DNA of 5,624 bases from positions 1 through 5,624 of the forward strand of contig JABURU010000241.1 of the NCBI GenBank assembly GCA_014762485.1, given 5' to 3'. Origin of the DNA: Gammaproteobacteria bacterium (GTDB taxonomy: Bacteria; Pseudomonadota; Gammaproteobacteria; Thiohalospirales; Thiohalospiraceae). Below the pieces are notes generated by a model. The model was given only the letters and a program-made list of their open reading frames with translations, had not been told where the DNA came from and ran no database searches. Every line of letters begins with the position of its first letter. Position 1 is the first letter of the stretch. Below, piece by piece: positions 1-5,488 of this stretch. Made by a program: the position numbers and the translations under genes.

Positions 1-402
1 GCGGTTCCTCTTGCATTCGGCGATCTGATCGCTGAGCATTATGAAGATGACTTCCACCACGCCAACCCGATCATTGATCAGTTGCGCGAGAAGATGGAGG
101 TCGTAGAAGATGAACGCTATTCTCGTGAATACCTGGAAGCGGATAAACGCTCCATCGCCAATGCGATCCAGATCACTTTTAAGGATGGCTCACAAACAGA
201 AAAAGTGGAAATCGAGTACCCTATCGGTCACCGTCGCCGTCGAGATGAAGGTATACCGATATTGAAGAGCAAGTTTTTATCCAGCTTGCGCACTCGATTC
301 CCAGAGTGGCGTTGCCAGCAAATCATGGAGCTTTGCCTGAACGCAGAACAATTAGAAAACACCGCGGTTAATGAGTTTATGGAGCTGTTTATCATTAACT
401 AA
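1..402 (+). CDS. prpD: 2-methylcitrate dehydratase PrpD, C-terminal part (5' end outside the window)
   Basis: The frame is open from base 1 to the TAA at 400-402 and gives 133 residues, about the last quarter of a family that is usually about 480-490 residues long. PrpD (MmgE/PrpD family, cytosolic, not an iron-sulfur enzyme) dehydrates 2-methylcitrate to 2-methyl-cis-aconitate in the 2-methylcitrate cycle for propionate breakdown. The visible part matches the conserved PrpD tail as I know it: KMEVVED near residue 38, then DKRSIANAIQ, then the very characteristic EYPIGHRRRRDEGIP, and a C-terminal helix ending near EFMELF. The alternative family for this step, AcnD/PrpF, has none of these motifs. 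The gene sits 74 nt upstream of prpE in the same direction, which supports the assignment. An internal ATG at 82 lies inside the conserved region and is not the start. No frameshift is seen. Confidence 0.95.
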   Translation, partial: AVPLAFGDLIAEHYEDDFHHANPIIDQLREKMEVVEDERYSREYLEADKRSIANAIQITFKDGSQTEKVEIEYPIGHRRRRDEGIPILKSKFLSSLRTRFPEWRCQQIMELCLNAEQLENTAVNEFMELFIIN

Positions 403-407
403 AAAAT

Positions 408-447
408 GATCAGGCCCTGATCTCTACGCCTGGCGAGGATCAGGGCC
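408..447 (+). repeat. Three-arm inverted repeat in the prpD-prpE gap
   Basis: Arm A (GATCAGG, 408-414), arm B (GGCCCTGATC, 413-422) and arm C (GATCAGGGCC, 438-447) are mutually complementary. B pairs with C over 10 perfect base pairs with a 15-nt loop, and A could pair with B instead over 7 bases with almost no loop. The loop of B-C contains a further small dyad, CGCCTGGCG (427-435). No T-run follows arm C (the next bases are AAAATAAC), so this is not a standard intrinsic terminator. It is more likely an mRNA-stabilising or processing hairpin between cistrons, or a DNA-level dyad. It ends 17 nt before the prpE Shine-Dalgarno sequence. Confidence 0.7.
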
Positions 448-464
448 AAAATAACAAATATCAT

Positions 465-471
465 GGGGAGG
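465..471 (+). promoter_or_regulatory. Strong ribosome binding site of prpE
   Basis: GGGGAGG lies 5 nt before the ATG at 477 and contains the GGAGG core. It fixes the prpE start. A nearby ATG at 463 overlaps the site, is out of frame, and is not a start for this gene. Confidence 0.85.
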
Positions 472-476
472 TCAAA

Positions 477-2360
477 ATGTCCTATTTAACCGAGCACCAA
501 CGTTCGATCACCGAATCCGAGGCATTTTGGCGAGACAAGGCATCCAGACTTAAATGGTATAAAGATCCACAAACCATCCTTAGCCAGGATGATCATGGCA
601 TCCACCGTTGGTTCGCCGATGGGGAGATGAACACCTGCTACATGGCGGTGGATTATCACGTTGAAACCGGCCGAGGCGATCAAGTCGCCCTGATATACGA
701 CTCCCCCGTTACCGGGCAGAAGCAGACCTTTAGCTACCAACAATTGCAAGATGAAGTGGCCCTGTGCGCGGGCATGCTTAAGGCACAGGGCGTAGAGAAG
801 GGTGACCGAGTCATCATCTATATGCCAATGATCCCACAAACCGTGTTTGCCATGCTGGCGGTCGCACGCCTGGGGGCCATCCATTCGGTGGTATTTGGTG
901 GTTTTTCTTCTCGCGAACTGGCCATACGTATTGATGATGCAACCCCCAAGCTGGTGTTGTCAGCTTCTTGCGGTATCGAGATCAATACCATCGTCGACTA
1001 TAAAAAGTTACTCGATGGCGCCATCGAAATGACCGAACACAAACCCAACAACTGTATTATCTTCCAGCGTCCACAATCCGAGGCCCCCATGGTCACCGGT
1101 CGTGACCTGGACTGGAAAGAGTTATTGTCCAGTGCCAGTCCCGCTGATTGTGTCGCGGTAAAAGGTACGGATCCGCTTTATATCCTCTATACCTCCGGCA
1201 CCACCGGCAAACCCAAAGGGGTGGTACGTGAAAATGGCGGACATGCGGTGGCGATGAAGTACAGCATGGACGCAGTGTATGACATCCAGCCTGGCGAGGT
1301 TTACTGGGCAGCGTCGGACGTAGGCTGGGTCGTCGGCCACTCCTACATCGTCTATGGACCCTTATTACAAGGCTGCTCAACGATTCTATACGAAGGCAAA
1401 CCGGTGATGACGCCGGATGCCGGAGCCTTCTGGCGGGTCATCGAAGAGCACAAGGTCAAGGCGCTGTTTACTGCCCCCACCGCCTTTCGTGCAATCAAAA
1501 AAGAAGATCCCAACGGCGAGTTTATTCAGAAATATGATCTCTCTTCACTGAGCACAATATTTGCCGCTGGCGAGCGCCTGGATCCCCCCACCTATGAATG
1601 GTTATCGGCAAACCTGCAGCGCCCGGTAATCGATAACTGGTGGCAAACCGAAACTGGCTGGGCCATCGCTTCCAACCAGCGTGGACTGGAACCGATGCCC
1701 ATCAAGCCAGGCTCGGCCACCGTGCCCTCGCCAGGTTTTGATGTACAGATACTGGATGATGAGGGTAACCAGGTTGCCGCTGGTGTACAGGGCAACATTG
1801 CCATAAAACTGCCACTGCCCCCCAGTTCCCTGACCACTATTTGGGGCGATATCGAGCGCTTTAAGCGCGGCTACCTGGAGACCTATCCCGGTTACTACAA
1901 TAGCGGTGACGGTGGCTATATCGACGAAGAGGGTTACCTGTTCGTAATGGGCCGTATCGATGATGTATTTAATGTCGCCGGTCACCGCCTCTCTACCGGT
2001 GAAATGGAAGAGGTAGTCGGTAAACACTCCGCCGTCGCCGAGTGTGCCGTTATAGGTCGTGACGATGAGCTCAAAGGCCAGGTCCCCATGGGCTTCGTCG
2101 TGTTAAAGAGCGGTATCGACACCGAGCATGACACCATTATCAAGGAGCTCATCGAGCTGGTACGTCAGGACATTGGCCCCGTGGCCAGTTTCAAGGAGGT
2201 AGAGATCGTCAAACGCCTGCCGAAAACCCGCTCCGGCAAGATCCTGCGCAAGACGCTGCGCCAGATTGTTAATGGCGAAGAATACACGATGCCATCCACC
2301 ATTGACGATCCCGCCTCTTTAAGCGAGATCGAAGAACAGTTAAAAAACCGTAAAGCATAA
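477..2360 (+). CDS. prpE: Propionate--CoA ligase (propionyl-CoA synthetase) PrpE
   Basis: Cytosolic AMP-forming acyl-CoA synthetase (ANL superfamily) of 627 residues, a normal full length. It converts propionate, ATP and CoA to propionyl-CoA through a propionyl-adenylate, the entry step of the 2-methylcitrate cycle. Visible motifs in order: an Acs-type N-terminal domain (about 10-70), the phosphate-binding loop TSGTTGKPKG (239-248), WWQTETG (388-394), the adenylate-binding and hinge segment GRIDDVFNVAGHRLSTGEMEE (about 492-512), and the C-terminal PKTRSGKILRK with catalytic Lys588. The Trp following QTETG and the VGHSYIVYGPLL block (about 286-297) fit PrpE/ACSS3-type propionate enzymes better than acetyl-CoA synthetase. 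The prpD neighbour agrees. Lys588 aligns with the lysine that is reversibly acetylated by Pat/CobB in Salmonella PrpE, so acetylation control is possible here but not shown. The start is supported by a strong GGGGAGG site. Confidence 0.95.
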   Translation: MSYLTEHQRSITESEAFWRDKASRLKWYKDPQTILSQDDHGIHRWFADGEMNTCYMAVDYHVETGRGDQVALIYDSPVTGQKQTFSYQQLQDEVALCAGMLKAQGVEKGDRVIIYMPMIPQTVFAMLAVARLGAIHSVVFGGFSSRELAIRIDDATPKLVLSASCGIEINTIVDYKKLLDGAIEMTEHKPNNCIIFQRPQSEAPMVTGRDLDWKELLSSASPADCVAVKGTDPLYILYTSGTTGKPKGVVRENGGHAVAMKYSMDAVYDIQPGEVYWAASDVGWVVGHSYIVYGPLLQGCSTILYEGKPVMTPDAGAFWRVIEEHKVKALFTAPTAFRAIKKEDPNGEFIQKYDLSSLSTIFAAGERLDPPTYEWLSANLQRPVIDNWWQTETGWAIASNQRGLEPMPIKPGSATVPSPGFDVQILDDEGNQVAAGVQGNIAIKLPLPPSSLTTIWGDIERFKRGYLETYPGYYNSGDGGYIDEEGYLFVMGRIDDVFNVAGHRLSTGEMEEVVGKHSAVAECAVIGRDDELKGQVPMGFVVLKSGIDTEHDTIIKELIELVRQDIGPVASFKEVEIVKRLPKTRSGKILRKTLRQIVNGEEYTMPSTIDDPASLSEIEEQLKNRKA

Positions 2361-2374
2361 TTTCTGGAGTTATT

Positions 2375-3040
2375 ATGAAAGTCAGCGAAGCATTAGTCGC
2401 ACGTAAATCTACTCGCGCTTACCTGCCCAAAGATGTGGAGCAGGAAAAGATTGAACGTATCCTAAAGGCAGCTCGTCATGCACCATCGGGCACCAACACC
2501 CAGCCATGGCAGGTTGCCGTGGTACGTGGTGAAACCAAGCAGAAGCTGCAGCAGGCAATGGAAGAGGCCTTCCGCGGTGGCGAAAAAGGCGTTATGGATT
2601 ACCAGTATTACCCACTGGAATGGGAAGCGCCGTATAAGGACCGTCGCAAGGCCTGTGGTCTGCAGATGTATAAAACCCTGGAGATCGCCCGCGAGGATAA
2701 ACAGCGCCAGATCGATCAGTGGGCCGCCAACTACCGCGCCTTCGATGCCCCTGTGATGCTGCTGTTCTTTATGGATCCGATCATGGAAGCCGGATCCTAT
2801 CTCGACTATGGTATGTTCCTGCAGTCCATCATGTTAATGGCAGAAGAGGAAGGCCTGGCCACCTGCCCACAGGCGGCACTGGGTGAATATCCCAAGATCG
2901 TGAAGGAGACCCTGGGTTATGCAGAGGATAGCGTACTGCTATGCGGTATCGCCCTGGGATATGAGGAAAAAGGTGCACTGGTCAACAGTTACCGCACTCC
3001 TCGTGAAGAGATTGAAAACTTCACCCGCTATTTTGACTAA
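2375..3040 (+). CDS. Nitroreductase family FMN-dependent oxidoreductase in the prp operon
   Basis: A complete 221-residue protein of the nitroreductase fold (NfnB/PnbA-like subgroup), expected to be a cytosolic FMN homodimer that uses NAD(P)H. The N-terminal RKSTRAY (10-16) and APSGTNTQPW (36-45) are the flavin phosphate and ring contacts typical of the family. The C-terminal GYEE (195-198), followed by YRTPREEIENF (206-216), is the usual family ending. The insert at about 65-110 (YYPLEWEAPYKDRRK region) is typical of this subgroup. GGAG at 2366-2369 lies 5 nt before the ATG. The gap to prpE is 14 nt, so co-transcription is likely. The natural substrate cannot be read from sequence: nitroaromatics, quinones and enoate-type substrates are all possible. 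A role linked to propionate or to a compound that releases it is inference from position only. Confidence 0.9.
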   Translation: MKVSEALVARKSTRAYLPKDVEQEKIERILKAARHAPSGTNTQPWQVAVVRGETKQKLQQAMEEAFRGGEKGVMDYQYYPLEWEAPYKDRRKACGLQMYKTLEIAREDKQRQIDQWAANYRAFDAPVMLLFFMDPIMEAGSYLDYGMFLQSIMLMAEEEGLATCPQAALGEYPKIVKETLGYAEDSVLLCGIALGYEEKGALVNSYRTPREEIENFTRYFD

Positions 3041-3054
3041 AGGATAAATCCACC

Positions 3055-4002
3055 ATGACTCACCCTGCACAACATCAAGATCTTGGCCATGGCATTACCG
3101 TACTGGATGCAGAATACATTCAGCCCGGTATCGCCGCGGTATACCTGATGCAGCAGGGTGATCAGGTTGCCATTATCGAAACCGGCACAGCCTTTACCGT
3201 GCCACATATCCTTGAGTTATTACAGCAGCGGGGCCTGAGCGCGGAAAACATCGCTTATGTGATCCCCACTCATGTGCACCTGGACCATGCCGGCGGCGCC
3301 GGTGAATTGATGGCGCTCTGCCCCAATGCCCAACTGATAATCCACCCGTTTGGTGCTCGCCATATGATCGATCCTGGCCGCTTACAGCAAGGTGTGATCG
3401 CCGTCTATGGAGAAGAAAACTTTAAACAATATTACGGTGAATTAAAGCCCATCGAAGCCGAGCGTGTGATTGAAGCCGCAGACAACTTCGAGCTGGACTT
3501 TAATGGCCGCAAACTGGTGTTCCTTGACACACCGGGACACGCCAAGCATCACTTCTGTATTTATGATGAAACCAGTAACGGTATCTTTACAGGTGATACC
3601 TTCGGTTTAAGTTACCCGAACCTGACCGATGGAGATGAACCCTTTATCTTTGCCACCACCACTCCCGTACAATTTGATCCCGAGGCGATGTTAAACAGCA
3701 TCGATCGCCTAATGGCCTTAAAGCCGGAGAAAATGTACCTGACACACTATAGTGCCATTACCCCTACGCAGAGTGTCGTTGAGCAGTTAAAAGATTCCGT
3801 ACTTGCCTTTAAAACCATCGCAGAAAAGGAGAGGCCCGTAGCCAAAGACCGTCAACAGCGTATTGAGGAACGCATGATGGAATACATGCTGACACAACTG
3901 GAAACACTACAGAGCCCATTGTCCGTGGATGAAATAAGCGCATTCCTAAAAAATGATGTAACACTCAATGCTCAGGGTCTGGAAGTTTGGTTAAATAAAT
4001 AA
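3055..4002 (+). CDS. MBL-fold metallo-hydrolase, ST1585-like, last gene of the prp operon
   Basis: A complete 315-residue soluble metallo-beta-lactamase-fold hydrolase. All metal ligands of a two-metal site are visible: THVHLDH with His73, His75, Asp77 and His78, then His162 in TPGHAKHH, Asp181 in FTGDTFGLSY and His231 in LTHY. The opening GITVLDAEYIQPGIAAVYL and the GARHMIDPGRL segment (about 100-110) match the ST1585-like group (cd07726 type) as I know it. The helical C-terminal part, about 80 residues, is usual for that group. There is no signal peptide. AGGA at 3041-3044 lies 10 nt before the ATG, and the gap to the nitroreductase gene is 14 nt. Hydrolysis of a thioester or ester, as in glyoxalase II relatives, is plausible, but no substrate can be assigned. 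Clearing stalled acyl-CoA or acyl-glutathione in propionate metabolism is speculation from context. Confidence 0.9.
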   Translation: MTHPAQHQDLGHGITVLDAEYIQPGIAAVYLMQQGDQVAIIETGTAFTVPHILELLQQRGLSAENIAYVIPTHVHLDHAGGAGELMALCPNAQLIIHPFGARHMIDPGRLQQGVIAVYGEENFKQYYGELKPIEAERVIEAADNFELDFNGRKLVFLDTPGHAKHHFCIYDETSNGIFTGDTFGLSYPNLTDGDEPFIFATTTPVQFDPEAMLNSIDRLMALKPEKMYLTHYSAITPTQSVVEQLKDSVLAFKTIAEKERPVAKDRQQRIEERMMEYMLTQLETLQSPLSVDEISAFLKNDVTLNAQGLEVWLNK

Positions 4003-4133
4003 CTGATAACATTTCTGAAACAAGTCAATTTAGCTTTTACGATCCTTTTACACAATTACCCATCTTTTACTTCATATCTAACTATCTTCAGTCGATACAT
4101 TGCCTAACGGTAACAAAGGCATAAGTTTGCGAG
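4003..4133 (+). other. AT-rich gap with three CTTTTAC repeats; no clear promoter
   Basis: This is the 131-nt gap between the MBL hydrolase gene and the small ORF. There is no terminator directly after the hydrolase stop. CTTTTAC occurs three times on the + strand, at 4034-4040, 4045-4051 and 4064-4070, with starts 11 and 19 bases apart. A weak 5-bp hairpin (TGCCT 4101-4105 with AGGCA 4117-4121) lies just before the small ORF. I tried to place -35/-10 pairs and found none with acceptable matches and spacing, so I cannot say whether the small ORF has its own promoter or is reached by read-through from the operon. Confidence 0.4.
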
Positions 4134-4286
4134 ATGATATTTAAAAAATTGCTATGTAGTTTGAAAGCTGATTACTACAACTTCCGCTATCAAAAAGCGG
4201 AACGACGTGGCGACAGAGTTGCAGCCATTGGCTATAGATTAGCCTATGCCTGTCAAATGCAGTATTGCAGTTTACACAAGGTTTAG
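4134..4286 (+). CDS. Putative small basic Tyr-rich protein, 50 aa (unrecognised)
   Basis: An ATG at 4134 opens a 50-codon frame ending in TAG at 4284-4286. The in-frame TAA at 4122-4124 leaves this ATG as the only plausible start. The product begins MIFKKLLCSLKADYYNFRYQ and continues as a hydrophilic, probably helical chain. It has 10 Lys/Arg against 3 Asp/Glu, seven aromatics (F3, Y14, Y15, F17, Y19, Y34, Y38) plus Y44, and Cys at 8, 40 and 45. I see no transmembrane segment or known motif. The residue mix looks protein-like, and the stop is followed 13 nt later by an intrinsic terminator, which together make a coherent gene. Against it, the ribosome site is poor: AAAGG at 4115-4119 is 14 nt away and GAG abuts the ATG. 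A noncoding RNA with a hairpin at 4182-4202 is the main alternative. Function is unknown. Confidence 0.55.
   Translation: MIFKKLLCSLKADYYNFRYQKAERRGDRVAAIGYRLAYACQMQYCSLHKV
4182..4202 (+). repeat. 7-bp hairpin inside the small ORF
   Basis: TTCCGCT (4182-4188) and AGCGGAA (4196-4202) are perfect complements around a 7-nt A-rich loop. No T-run follows, so it is not a terminator. It could be an accident of the codons for NFRYQKAE, an mRNA structure, or a stem of a small RNA if the region is not translated. Confidence 0.5.
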
Positions 4287-4299
4287 TTCTTCCTCCCTG

Positions 4300-4325
4300 A
4301 ACTTGCGTAGCGCAAGTTTTATTTA
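4300..4325 (+). terminator. Rho-independent terminator after the small ORF
   Basis: AACTTGCG (4300-4307) and CGCAAGTT (4311-4318) form an 8-bp perfect stem with a TAG triloop, and the downstream strand runs into TTTTATTT. It acts on the + strand only, as no T-run follows on the other strand. It begins 13 nt after the small-ORF stop and is the first convincing terminator after prpD, so it probably also ends the prp operon transcript. Confidence 0.8.
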
Positions 4326-4352
4326 GCCTTTTATTAATCCCCATAAGGCATC

Positions 4353-4385
4353 GGCCGTACTACCCTCTGGTACGGCCTTTTTTTT
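4353..4385 (+). terminator. Strong Rho-independent terminator before the FAD oxidoreductase gene
   Basis: GGCCGTAC (4353-4360) pairs perfectly with GTACGGCC (4370-4377). A U-G and an A-U pair extend the stem to 10 bp around a CCCTC loop. Eight consecutive T follow (4378-4385). It reads on the + strand, lies 28 nt past the first terminator, and isolates the left operon from the right one. Confidence 0.9.
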
Positions 4386-4410
4386 ACCCTTATCATTACC
4401 CCTGTATTAA
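4383..4410 (+). promoter_or_regulatory. Weak candidate promoter for the FAD oxidoreductase gene
   Basis: The -35-like TTTACC (4383-4388) and the -10-like TATTAA (4405-4410) are 16 bp apart, each matching the sigma-70 consensus at 4 of 6 positions. Only 55 bases separate the terminator's T-run from the ATG, so the gene's promoter must overlap or lie near here unless read-through serves it. The match is poor and the -35 box overlaps the T-tract. Confidence 0.25.
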
Positions 4411-4440
4411 CATTATCCGAAATCAGGCTACCTAATAGCT

Positions 4441-5487
4441 ATGTATGACTACTTCATTATCGGCCAGGGCCTTGCGGGCAGTTTGCTTGCATGGAAACTA
4501 ATTCATGCGGGTAAACGCATCCTGGTATTGGATAATGCCCATCAGCATGCCTCGTCATGGGTCGCGGCAGGATTAATAAATCCTGTTACCGGCATGAGAA
4601 TGGTTAAATCTCCTTATACCGAGCTGTGGCTGCAGCAAGCAAACTCCTGTTATCAGCAAATTGAAGACGAACTCGAGATCTCAATACGCCACCATTTGCC
4701 CATGTGGCGAATATTCACCAACCAGAAGCAACTGGATGCCTGGCAAGAGCGCATTAGCGCACCGGAGTATGCTGATTACCTGGAAGAAGCAACGATAGAT
4801 AACAATGCCCTGCCATATCACATCAAACACGGCACCGGGATTATACACCATACCGGTTATATCGATACCAAGCAGCTACTCACCGCAATAAAGCAGTGGC
4901 TGGTGGAACATAATAGTTACCTACAGGTCGAGCTGGACTATGATCAGGTAATGGTCGGGGATAAACTAATTACACTGCACGATATGCAGGCCAATAATAT
5001 TATTTTTTGTGAAGGGTATCGAGGCACCCACAACCCCTGGTTTAAGCAGCTACCATTAACCCCGGTTAAAGGCGAAATCCTTACACTACAACATGAACAA
5101 CCATTACCCAATGCCATCATCAATTTTGGTAAATGGTTACTGCCTATTAACGCTAAACAATTTAAATTTGGTGCTACGTATGATTGGGCGAATATCGACC
5201 AGGTTCCCACCGCGAAAGCAAAACAACACCTACTTGATGCTCTGCACAAACAATTAAACTGTGAGCTCGATATACAGCTGCTACAACATGAGGCTGGCCT
5301 GCGTCCCAATAGCCAGGATCGCCTACCTTTAATCGGTCCCCATAAGCAGTATCCCAACATGTATTGCTTTAATGGCTTTGGTTCTCGCGGCAGCCTTATG
5401 ATCCCTTTTTATGCCCAGCACTTACTATTGCACCTGTTAGAGCATCAACCGTTAGATCCTCACTGCCACATCGATCGTTTTAGTTAA
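4441..5487 (+). CDS. FAD-dependent oxidoreductase (DAO fold), possible MnmC(o)/MnmL-like tRNA-modification oxidase
   Basis: A complete 348-residue soluble flavoprotein. The Rossmann motif GQGLAG (8-13) with Asp31 at the end of the second strand binds FAD. VAAGLINPVTG (41-51) is the second flavin contact usual in this subgroup. The C-terminus carries GLRP (286-289, Arg288 a candidate substrate carboxylate ligand), DRLPLIG (293-299) and GFGSRG (312-317), the DAO-type closing FAD motifs also present in the oxidase half of MnmC. The length fits a single-domain DAO enzyme. The next gene, one base after the stop, looks like a YtqB/MnmM-type methyltransferase, suggesting oxidative removal of the carboxymethyl group of cmnm5(s2)U in tRNA before methylation. 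This role is inference; a glycine- or amino-acid-oxidase activity remains possible. The ribosome site is weak (AGG at 4425-4427). Codons are visibly AT-richer than in prpE. Confidence 0.8.
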   Translation: MYDYFIIGQGLAGSLLAWKLIHAGKRILVLDNAHQHASSWVAAGLINPVTGMRMVKSPYTELWLQQANSCYQQIEDELEISIRHHLPMWRIFTNQKQLDAWQERISAPEYADYLEEATIDNNALPYHIKHGTGIIHHTGYIDTKQLLTAIKQWLVEHNSYLQVELDYDQVMVGDKLITLHDMQANNIIFCEGYRGTHNPWFKQLPLTPVKGEILTLQHEQPLPNAIINFGKWLLPINAKQFKFGATYDWANIDQVPTAKAKQHLLDALHKQLNCELDIQLLQHEAGLRPNSQDRLPLIGPHKQYPNMYCFNGFGSRGSLMIPFYAQHLLLHLLEHQPLDPHCHIDRFS

Positions 5488-5488
5488 T

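Noticed and set aside
413..447. Intrinsic terminator between prpD and prpE
   Set aside because: The stem is strong, but the downstream sequence is A-rich without a T-run on the + strand, and prpE would then lack a visible promoter.
486..2027. Several minus-strand and one plus-strand open frames inside prpE (486-884, 847-1032, 1093-1380, 1602-2027)
   Set aside because: All lie inside the well-supported prpE coding sequence and give Cys-, Arg- or His-rich products without motifs, as expected of shadow frames.
2478..2756. 92-codon + strand frame overlapping the nitroreductase gene
   Set aside because: A +1 shadow of the nitroreductase gene. The product is Arg/Trp-rich without family features, while the nitroreductase frame has clear motifs and a ribosome site.
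4141..4344. 67-codon open frame on the minus strand across the intergenic gap
   Set aside because: It runs antisense to the small + strand ORF and through the first terminator hairpin, has no ribosome site, and reads as low-quality sequence. The + strand reading fits the terminator direction better.
4003..4385. Known small RNA such as 6S, tmRNA or CsrB/RsmY type
   Set aside because: No 6S-like closing stem and bubble, no tmRNA tag frame or tRNA-like ends, and no array of GGA-bearing loops.
4944..5360. 138-codon minus-strand frame inside the FAD oxidoreductase gene
   Set aside because: Cys/Ser-rich shadow of a frame that carries conserved flavoprotein motifs. No independent gene signals.
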